13,199 nucleotides of DNA, taken from NCBI GenBank assembly GCA_022801735.1, contig JAAWSW010000034.1:1-13199 (forward strand), written 5' to 3'. This document shows positions 7,865 to 13,199 of the stretch, in pieces. This DNA is from Bacilli bacterium. GTDB lineage: Bacteria; Bacillota_I; Bacilli_A; RF39; UBA660. The notes beneath the pieces were generated by a model. The model ran no database searches, was not told where the DNA came from, and worked only from the letters and a program-made list of their open reading frames with translations. The translations under genes were made by a program, and so were the position numbers. The first letter of the stretch is position 1. Every line of letters begins with the position of its first letter.

Positions 7865-9360
7865 ATAACTCCCCCTATGGCATCATCAATAACATTTTCT
7901 ATTTTATGTCTTTTTAAAATTAACTTTGTATCCTGGTCAATTCCATAAAAAGTTTTAAATACTTTAGCATGATATTCTCCCCAAGGATTACGGGTCCAAA
8001 TATAAGTTATAAATTGATCATAAACATATATCTCTGAAACATTTTTATCTTTAAGCTGGTTTTCTATATCTTTATCACGATCTTTTTGAATAAAGAAAAT
8101 CAAAGTAAACATGGTGATAAAATATACTAACAAAATCGCTAAAAAGGCAACTATAACCTTATTAAACCTAGGATTAAAACAATTCTTTAAAATTCTAAGT
8201 GATACTATCAAAAATATAATTTCGCTAAAAAGCGCTACCCTCTCATCCCAAACAGGAGCTGCTGTCATAGAACCTACTGCAAGAGTTGCCACCAAAGTTA
8301 AGAATAGCAAGAAATTTCTTTCTTTTTCTTCATCGATATTTTTAAATATACTATAAAAGAACAATAAACCAAAAGGCGCCCAATAGAAAATAAAATACCA
8401 ATTAGTGACATTAAATGCCCCCCAAAAATCGATATAACTATTAAAATGAATATCAAAAGGCACTAATAAATAAATGTTTTGAATAATTCCAAGTAATGGA
8501 ATCACTGAAAATAATAAAAGCCAATATATTTTTACGCCTTGTTTTTTTAAGGTATATAAAATCACCCAAAGCATAAGAATAAGCACTATAACATTCCTCG
8601 CAAAAGTATAAGCAATAAAATTCGGAATATTAGAAAGCATTCTAGTTATAAAAGGCATACTATAAAACTCTGGTTCGTAAGTTACTCTAGAAGCCGTCCC
8701 AGGAGACGCCATCATTAAACCTAAGAATATTCCTGAAAAAACTGTCATTATTAAAAATTTAATTAATTCACTTTTTTTCTCTTTTCGGTTATAAATAAGC
8801 CAAATAACATTTCCAATCACAAAAGCCAATCCAATATTTTCAACAAACATTGGCGTTATAACATTTATAAATAATAAAACCAAAAATTCTATCTTTCCGA
8901 ATTTAAACTCTTTTTTACGGTATAAATAATAAAAGTAAGCAAGTACAATTGCAGAAGGATATAAATACGTAATACTTCCAGCAATCCAAGTATAGCCCTG
9001 CGAAATAGAATTAACATTAAGCAATAATAAAACAATTAACGGTAAAAAGTATACAATCTTATTTTTTACATCACCAATTATTTTATTAGCCAAATAAACT
9101 ATTAAAGTTAATAAACCAGAAGTACAAATTACAAATAAAAACTTATAGTAAGTAAAAATATAAATAAATATTCTACTAATAAATCTGCCTTCCCAAGAAA
9201 AATACATTCCTTTGGCCGCAGATAAAACCATTTTAAAACCTTGCTCCCCTACTGTATAATTTGCCCAATCATCACCTGTAATAGGCGCTAAAGACAAAAC
9301 TATACAAAAAAATATAAACGTTAAAATATAAACAAAATTCTTTTTAATTTTTTCTTTCAT
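7852..9360 (-). CDS. DUF6056-like multispanning membrane protein, possible GT-C glycosyltransferase
   Basis: This is a 502-residue integral membrane protein with a short positively charged N-terminus and about ten or more hydrophobic helices. After the first helix comes ITGDDWANY (27-35), placing two Asp (30-31) in the first outer loop, then SWEGRFISR (55-63). An acidic pair in that loop is the usual signature of GT-C enzymes, which use polyprenyl-phosphate sugars outside the membrane. The DDW plus W-x-GR pattern matches my memory of the uncharacterised DUF6056 family. The assignment to that family is by recognition, not a search. The overlap with the GtrB-like gene supports a role as the transferase using its product. 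The ATG at 9360 follows GGAGAAGG at good spacing and lies 15 bp after the pssE-like stop. It could alternatively be another kind of membrane assembly protein. Confidence 0.72.
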   Translation of the reverse strand: MKEKIKKNFVYILTFIFFCIVLSLAPITGDDWANYTVGEQGFKMVLSAAKGMYFSWEGRFISRIFIYIFTYYKFLFVICTSGLLTLIVYLANKIIGDVKNKIVYFLPLIVLLLLNVNSISQGYTWIAGSITYLYPSAIVLAYFYYLYRKKEFKFGKIEFLVLLFINVITPMFVENIGLAFVIGNVIWLIYNRKEKKSELIKFLIMTVFSGIFLGLMMASPGTASRVTYEPEFYSMPFITRMLSNIPNFIAYTFARNVIVLILMLWVILYTLKKQGVKIYWLLLFSVIPLLGIIQNIYLLVPFDIHFNSYIDFWGAFNVTNWYFIFYWAPFGLLFFYSIFKNIDEEKERNFLLFLTLVATLAVGSMTAAPVWDERVALFSEIIFLIVSLRILKNCFNPRFNKVIVAFLAILLVYFITMFTLIFFIQKDRDKDIENQLKDKNVSEIYVYDQFITYIWTRNPWGEYHAKVFKTFYGIDQDTKLILKRHKIENVIDDAIGGVIWKS

Positions 9361-9375
9361 AATCCTTCTCCATTA

Positions 9376-9855
9376 CTAATTATTATCAATATAATCTTTT
9401 ATCTTATTTACAAAATTATCATTATTTGAAATAAATTTATTAGGTTTAAATTTTTTTGCTTTTGAAAGCACTTTATCTAATTCATCAAAATCATCTAATT
9501 TTAATATATAACCATTATTATCAAATGTCTCTATAATTTGTAATTGGTGATTGTTAGTATGTTCACCGTATTCTTTAAGTCTTGCTGCGGCAACAATTTT
9601 TTTATTACGTTTTAAACCATCCAAAATACAACCAACACCACCATGAGTAATAAGCAAATCACATTCGTCCATATATTTATTAAAATCATCCATTGAAACT
9701 AAATCAAAAATTTCCATATCATTACTTTGAAATTTTGTATATCCCGCTTGAACTATTACTCTCTGTTTTATATTACCCAAATCAATTTGTTTTTGAATAG
9801 CCTCAAGTAAACGCACAAAACTTTTATCTTGTGTTCCCAATGTTACAAAAATCAT
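9376..9855 (-). CDS. PssE/Alg13-like glycosyltransferase subunit (GT28 C-terminal domain)
   Basis: This 159-residue protein corresponds to the C-terminal, nucleotide-sugar-binding half of a GT28 enzyme (Alg13/PssE/Cps14G type). It begins MIFVTLGTQDKSF, the family's usual start, and has LLITHGGVG (67-75) with the donor-site His-Gly-Gly, then RLKEYGEHTNNHQ (92-104), the typical motif of this family. With the adjacent PssD-like protein it would form a membrane-bound heterodimer that adds an early sugar, often the second one, to undecaprenyl-diphosphate-linked primer. I start at the ATG at 9855, which has GAGGTGA four bases upstream. The frame begins one codon earlier at a TTG. A TAGTAA tandem stop ends it. 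The donor could be UDP-Gal or UDP-GlcA, as in known homologues; the sequence does not decide. Confidence 0.92.
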   Translation of the reverse strand: MIFVTLGTQDKSFVRLLEAIQKQIDLGNIKQRVIVQAGYTKFQSNDMEIFDLVSMDDFNKYMDECDLLITHGGVGCILDGLKRNKKIVAAARLKEYGEHTNNHQLQIIETFDNNGYILKLDDFDELDKVLSKAKKFKPNKFISNNDNFVNKIKDYIDNN

Positions 9856-9867
9856 CAAATCACCTCG

Positions 9868-10344
9868 CTAAAATAAACTTCCGTAAAACTTCGCTTTTGG
9901 ATAAAGTTCTAACATACTCTCCCACTGAACAATAAACAAATCAGCAAACTTATAAACAATTTTTCCAGTAATTGTTTTTGAACTGCTATTAGCAAATGTC
10001 TCTATAAATATAATTTTAGTGCCAAAAAACTTGCCAATAAGACACATAGGCCCAGCAATATGAGCACCAGTAGTCACAATATATCTTGGTCTTGTTTTTA
10101 AATAAACAAAAAGTTCAATCCAACAATTAAAAAACAATTTAAAGATATAAGTAAAAGGATGATCTTTTGTACCATAAATAACATAATTAATTTTCTTTCC
10201 ATATTTATTTTTCAAAGATAAATTAGAACTCGTTTTTTCAGTAACAATATGATAATTATAATGTTCAAACAACGGTTTTAATTGTAATAATTCATTTAAA
10301 TGTCCACCAGTACTTGCTATAAACATAACTTTTTTTTTCTTCAT
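9868..10344 (-). CDS. PssD/Alg14-like glycosyltransferase subunit (membrane anchor half)
   Basis: This 158-residue protein is the N-terminal-half partner of a split GT28 glycosyltransferase (Alg14/PssD/Cps14F type). It anchors the PssE-like subunit to the membrane and supplies the acceptor site. Visible family features are KVMFIASTGGHLNELL (5-20), TTGAHIAGP (91-99), a hydrophobic patch at about 65-82, IIFIETFA (111-118) and the C-terminal VQWESM...YPKAKFYGSLF (139-158). I choose the ATG at 10344. A GTG at 10353, with AGAAGG upstream at better spacing, is a real alternative and would add three residues. The open frame reaches 10410, but the inferred promoter lies within that stretch, so the longer start is unlikely. 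It appears to be the first gene of the operon. Twelve bases separate its stop from the pssE-like ATG. Confidence 0.9.
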   Translation of the reverse strand: MKKKKVMFIASTGGHLNELLQLKPLFEHYNYHIVTEKTSSNLSLKNKYGKKINYVIYGTKDHPFTYIFKLFFNCWIELFVYLKTRPRYIVTTGAHIAGPMCLIGKFFGTKIIFIETFANSSSKTITGKIVYKFADLFIVQWESMLELYPKAKFYGSLF

Positions 10345-10370
10345 AGCCTTCACACTACCTTCTATATAAC

Positions 10371-10399
10371 ATTTTACCAATTTTTGTCGTAAAAAACAA
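10371..10399 (-). promoter_or_regulatory. Candidate promoter of the polysaccharide operon
   Basis: On the minus strand an extended -10 box TGGTAAAAT has its TAAAAT hexamer at 10371-10376. Exactly 17 bases further upstream lies TTGTTT (10394-10399) as a -35 box. Transcription would start near 10364, leaving a leader of only about 10-20 bases before the PssD-like start. It sits in the only sizeable gap between the lysozyme gene and the operon, which supports the assignment. Activity is inferred from the motif only. Confidence 0.55.
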
Positions 10400-10414
10400 C
10401 CTTCAGACAAAATT

Positions 10415-10438
10415 AAAAGAGATAATTGTATCCCTTCT
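10415..10438 (-). terminator. Weak hairpin over the lysozyme stop codon, possible terminator or attenuator
   Basis: In minus-strand RNA AGAAGGGAUA (10429-10438) can pair with UAUCUCUUUU (10415-10424) around a CAAU loop, with two G-U wobbles. An AAUUUU tract follows. The stem is AU-rich and the U-tract is broken, so termination would be partial at best. It may simply reduce read-through from the lysozyme gene into the operon. Confidence 0.35.
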
Positions 10439-12989
10439 AATCAAAAATATCATACCCTAAATCTAAATCAAGTCTACCGCTTATACCACCTAATGGTTCT
10501 GAAGAACCAGATGATGTAAATTGCCAATATTTATAACTTGTAGTATTATAACTAGGTTTTGTATTCATCGCTTTAGTATAAGAAACTGGAGTTGTATTAC
10601 CATAAGGCCATTGCGCTAACCAAATATCAAATTTCTTAACTAACTCAGGAGCATTTAAATGATCGTTTAACCACTTAGCACTTGCATATACTCCGCATCG
10701 ATACCCACTCTTTTCAATCGTTGTACAAAAATAGTCTACTACATTTGTAAGTTTATTTTTAGAAACATTAGCAACACTTTTATCCTCAACATCTAAAAAT
10801 ACCTCAGTTCCCAAAGTTGGTATATAATTAGTTGTTTTTATTTCGTTAAGTAATCTAAGCATGTGTTTTGCCTCTTCGTTAGCCCCTGTTTTATCAGGAG
10901 TATCTATATCAGCCGCATAAGAATATAAATAAGTTCCATAAGGTATATTATATTTTTCACAAGCAGCAACATTAGCCTTAAACTTAGTATCATCTTGATT
11001 TGTCCAATTACCACCATAACCTGCTCTTATAATGACAAAATCTACCTTACCATCTTTAGCTAAACCATCCCAGTTAATTGTGTTATAACTAGAAATATCT
11101 ATACCTTTATACACTTTCGTACCAGTATGAGGTGTTAAAACAAATTTTTGATTATTACCACCCGTTGGAGTTGAGAGTTGAATATTAGTTCCATTCGCTG
11201 TATTAGAATTTTTAACATCGATAGCAAGTCCATTATTCTTAGCAATAATCGTAGCATGTCCGTTCGCATCTACATGAAGAAGCCATTGTTGCGCCTCAGA
11301 ATTATTGTTTTTATATATTTGCAAATTAGTTCCACTAACAGTTCCACCATTAGCCACATCTAATGAAATTCTAGGATTCATAGCACTAGTAATAGAATAA
11401 TATCCATTGTTCAAATATTTTAAATACCATATTTGAGCATTTGTATTATTAGATTGATATAATTGAACATTAGTACCATTAGTTTTCATTGCATTATTGA
11501 CGTCTAAAACTTTCGAATTATTAAGTACACTGTTAATTGTATAATATCCATCTTCATAAGATCTAGAATATTGATTATAAGTAGTTGGCTTAAAAATCCA
11601 TTTTTGAGCATCAGTTCCATTAGCATGATACAATTGAATATTAGTACCATCTTTTATTCCTTTTTTAACATCGACATCGGCAACTTTACCCAATTTAGAC
11701 ACTAAAGTATATGTGCCATCCAAATTATCTTGAATCAACCATCTTTGAGCATTATTATTGTTACTATTATAAATTTGTATATTGGTTCCATCGGCCGTTT
11801 TCGCACCTTGTACATCTAAAAGCCTATTGGTATTAGCAGCGTTTTGAAGCATATAATATAAACCACTTACATGCTTAACATACCATTTACTTGTATTAGA
11901 ATTATCGTCAGTCTTTAAAGTTACATTAGCAGCATTATAAGCGGTTACTGAATTAACCGCTAAAACTCTATTAGGATCCACTGCACTATTAAGAGTATAA
12001 TACCCATCTTCAATTTTTTTAGGCTCATTGATTTTATTAAATTTAAATTTCTGTGCAGTTGTTCCGTTTGAATGATAAGTTTGCAAACTAGTACCGTTAG
12101 TAGTATACCCACCACTTACATCAATATATATATTATCTTTTTTAGAAACAATATTATAATAACCATTCCCCGCATCTTTTATAATCCACTTTTGAGCATC
12201 AGTATTATTTTTATTATGAATTTGAATCTTAGTACCATTAATAGCAATTCCTCCACGAACATCCAATACCTTACTATTATCTGAATAGTTAGAAATTTCA
12301 TAATAACCATTATCTAAATAATTAACACTAAAATATTGTCCCCAAGTATGCATGTAATCAAATATTTGAACATCCATACCATTACTAATATCAGAATTTT
12401 TAACACTCACTGCCTTTGAATCATTTAAAGCAGAACTTATAGTATAAACACCATTTTCTATAGTCTTTTTTCCTTCTAAAACTTCTATAAATTTAAACTT
12501 TTGTGCATTTGTACCATTTCCCTTATACATTTGAATATTAGTTTTATCAGCCGTTTTCCCACCATTTACATCAACATAAAGTCCATTACATTTTGAAGCA
12601 ATATAATAATAACCATTTCCAGCATATTTAACTAACCATTGTTGAGCATTCGTACCATTTGACTTATGAATCTGAATGTTGGTTCCATTTTTCTTACCAG
12701 CACTAGCCACATCAAGAGATAAACCATTATCAAGAACACTTGTAATTTTATAATAATTATTACCTAAATGTTTTACTGTCCAGTGTTGCGCAGCCGTATT
12801 ATTAAAGGTATATAATTGAACATTATTACCAGAAACCGCATTCGCACTTTTAACATCTATAACCTTATTATTATTTAAAGCACTTTGAATTGTATATGTT
12901 CCATCAGCAAGTGGTGGCGCAGCCTTAACATCATCTATTCCAAAATAAAAAAATCCTAAAAATAATATCAAAAAAACAAATTTCTTCAT
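10437..12989 (-). CDS. Secreted GH25 lysozyme with four N-terminal ricin-type beta-trefoil lectin domains
   Basis: This 850-residue exported protein would bind glycans and cleave the MurNAc-beta-1,4-GlcNAc bond of peptidoglycan. The N-terminus is a signal peptide (KK, hydrophobic 4-17, probable cleavage after VKA near residue 23). Four ricin-B-like trefoils follow at about 28-170, 178-320, 327-468 and 480-618. Each has three subrepeats built around LDV...GTNIQIY...NAQxW. The C-terminal GH25 domain (about 627-850) has GIDISSYN with D631, the catalytic-type pair D733 and E735 in FLDVED, DIWLAQW (788-794), YWQF (821-824) and a final LDLDLGYDIF. No sortase motif, membrane anchor or SLH domain is visible, so it may be released or held by its lectin modules. 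The ATG at 12989 follows GAGGAGGG with a 5-base spacer and has its own promoter. Its role, whether cell-wall turnover or attack on other cells, is not shown by sequence. Confidence 0.95.
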   Translation of the reverse strand: MKKFVFLILFLGFFYFGIDDVKAAPPLADGTYTIQSALNNNKVIDVKSANAVSGNNVQLYTFNNTAAQHWTVKHLGNNYYKITSVLDNGLSLDVASAGKKNGTNIQIHKSNGTNAQQWLVKYAGNGYYYIASKCNGLYVDVNGGKTADKTNIQMYKGNGTNAQKFKFIEVLEGKKTIENGVYTISSALNDSKAVSVKNSDISNGMDVQIFDYMHTWGQYFSVNYLDNGYYEISNYSDNSKVLDVRGGIAINGTKIQIHNKNNTDAQKWIIKDAGNGYYNIVSKKDNIYIDVSGGYTTNGTSLQTYHSNGTTAQKFKFNKINEPKKIEDGYYTLNSAVDPNRVLAVNSVTAYNAANVTLKTDDNSNTSKWYVKHVSGLYYMLQNAANTNRLLDVQGAKTADGTNIQIYNSNNNNAQRWLIQDNLDGTYTLVSKLGKVADVDVKKGIKDGTNIQLYHANGTDAQKWIFKPTTYNQYSRSYEDGYYTINSVLNNSKVLDVNNAMKTNGTNVQLYQSNNTNAQIWYLKYLNNGYYSITSAMNPRISLDVANGGTVSGTNLQIYKNNNSEAQQWLLHVDANGHATIIAKNNGLAIDVKNSNTANGTNIQLSTPTGGNNQKFVLTPHTGTKVYKGIDISSYNTINWDGLAKDGKVDFVIIRAGYGGNWTNQDDTKFKANVAACEKYNIPYGTYLYSYAADIDTPDKTGANEEAKHMLRLLNEIKTTNYIPTLGTEVFLDVEDKSVANVSKNKLTNVVDYFCTTIEKSGYRCGVYASAKWLNDHLNAPELVKKFDIWLAQWPYGNTTPVSYTKAMNTKPSYNTTSYKYWQFTSSGSSEPLGGISGRLDLDLGYDIFD
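11136..12908 (-). repeat. Four tandem about 450-bp units encoding ricin-type trefoils
   Basis: Units lie at about 12480-12908, 12030-12458, 11586-12011 and 11136-11552, with start-to-start spacing of about 450, 447 and 459 bp. Equivalent subrepeats in different units look more alike than neighbours within a unit. The second subrepeat always has GT-(N/K)-(I/L)-Q-I-(H/Y) followed by AQxW. The third often ends AQKFKF or AQKWIF. This suggests that whole trefoils were duplicated. Nucleotide copies have diverged. Confidence 0.85.
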
Positions 12990-13013
12990 TCTAACCCTCC
13001 TCTATTAAAATAC

Positions 13014-13022
13014 ATTATATCA
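13014..13022 (-). promoter_or_regulatory. Extended -10 promoter of the lysozyme gene
   Basis: The minus strand reads TGATATAAT here, a perfect TGn-TATAAT extended -10 with the hexamer at 13014-13019. No good TTGACA-like box lies 16-18 bases upstream, so the extended -10 would have to carry recognition. The expected start point is near 13006, giving a leader of about 17 bases containing the ribosome site. This short leader leaves little room for a riboswitch or attenuator. Confidence 0.65.
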
Positions 13023-13073
13023 AAACATAAAGAAGATTTCTAGTACCAATTTAAGGAAAAAATTACCAAACAA

Positions 13074-13100
13074 AAAAATAGGAAATAAATTCCTATTTTT
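13074..13100 (-). terminator. Rho-independent-type terminator of a gene upstream of the window
   Basis: A perfect 11-bp inverted repeat (13074-13084 with 13090-13100, five-base loop) ends in a run of T on the minus strand that continues to base 13072. It lies upstream of the lysozyme promoter, so it would end a minus-strand transcript entering from the right edge. On the plus strand the stem is followed by CCC, so that direction is less likely. Confidence 0.65.
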
Positions 13101-13114
13101 CCCAGACTGTAGAC

Positions 13115-13142
13115 AAACCCCGGTTTTCAATAACCGAGGTTT
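13115..13142 (-). terminator. GC-richer hairpin, probable first half of a double terminator
   Basis: The arms 13115-13125 and 13132-13142 form an 11-bp stem with a six-base loop. On the plus strand one position is a C-A mismatch. In minus-strand RNA the same position is a G-U pair, so the stem is complete only in minus-strand RNA. It is followed by GUUUGUCUACAG, a poor U-tract, so it may need the second hairpin to stop transcription. Other RNA roles are possible. Confidence 0.5.
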
Positions 13143-13199
13143 TCTTTATAAAATAATTTTTGGAAATTTAGAATAAATTTGAATATTTTTTCCATAAAT
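13143..13199 (-). other. Right edge of window, possible 3' end of an upstream gene
   Basis: Only 57 bases remain. One minus-strand frame is open from the edge for 17 codons and stops with TAA at 13146-13148, immediately before the hairpin pair, which would fit the tail of a gene. A second frame is open further, into the hairpin, so the choice is not secure and no product can be named. Confidence 0.2.

Noticed and set aside
8111..8356. Plus-strand open frame of 81 codons
   Set aside because: It is antisense to the DUF6056-like membrane gene and has no supporting start signal or recognisable domain.
785..10439. Reassigned TAG codon (as in some gut phages)
   Set aside because: No TAG interrupts any gene, all TAG-ended proteins stop at natural family ends, and the PssE-like gene has a tandem TAG-TAA, so TAG works as a stop.
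11178..12284. Plus-strand frames at 11178-11363 and 12072-12284
   Set aside because: Both lie antisense in the repeated lectin region and are shadows of its Asn/Thr-rich repeats.
11136..12908. CRISPR-like or minisatellite array
   Set aside because: The periodic motifs are explained by coding repeats of ricin trefoils; copies are diverged and there are no short identical repeats with unique spacers.
10437..12989. Prophage endolysin
   Set aside because: GH25 domains are common in phage lysins, but here there is a signal peptide, a long lectin array and its own promoter, and no holin or phage structural gene is nearby.
13115..13142. Terminator for a plus-strand gene
   Set aside because: The TTTTCTTTAT tract on the plus strand looks suitable, but no plus-strand gene precedes it and the stem carries a mismatch in that orientation.

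Overview
The window is very AT-rich DNA in which every supported gene lies on the minus strand. Purine-rich Shine-Dalgarno sites precede nearly all starts, and a secreted GH25 muramidase is present. This points to a low-GC Gram-positive bacterium (Bacillota), perhaps a gut-type member of Bacilli or Clostridia. I cannot name the species. TGG is used freely for Trp and TGA, TAG and TAA all serve as stops, so the genetic code looks standard.

Reading in the direction of transcription (right to left): 12990-13199 is intergenic. It holds two hairpins that probably end an upstream transcript, then an extended -10 promoter. Next is a large secreted protein (10437-12989) with four tandem ricin-type beta-trefoil lectin modules followed by a C-terminal GH25 lysozyme domain. 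A weak hairpin over its stop codon and a good promoter candidate at about 10371-10399 separate it from a tightly packed polysaccharide operon that runs off the left edge.

The operon order is: PssD/Alg14-like and PssE/Alg13-like halves of a GT28 glycosyltransferase; a DUF6056-type multispanning membrane protein; a GtrB-like polyprenyl-phosphate glycosyltransferase; a Stealth-family hexose-1-phosphate transferase; a Wzx-type flippase; a GT2; a GT4; a Wzy/O-antigen-ligase-type polymerase; and a GT2 cut by the window edge. Most junctions overlap by 8-23 bp or are separated by 1-15 bp, so translational coupling is likely.

Together this is a Wzx/Wzy-dependent capsule or exopolysaccharide locus. 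PssD/PssE would add an early sugar to a lipid-linked primer, the GT2 and GT4 enzymes would extend the repeat unit, Stealth would put in a phosphodiester-linked sugar, Wzx would flip it and Wzy would polymerise it. The GtrB-like/DUF6056 pair could decorate the polymer outside the membrane. No priming phosphoglycosyltransferase, chain-length regulator or tyrosine kinase/phosphatase is visible, so these must lie beyond the window or elsewhere. I see no tRNA, rRNA, CRISPR array, insertion sequence or riboswitch.
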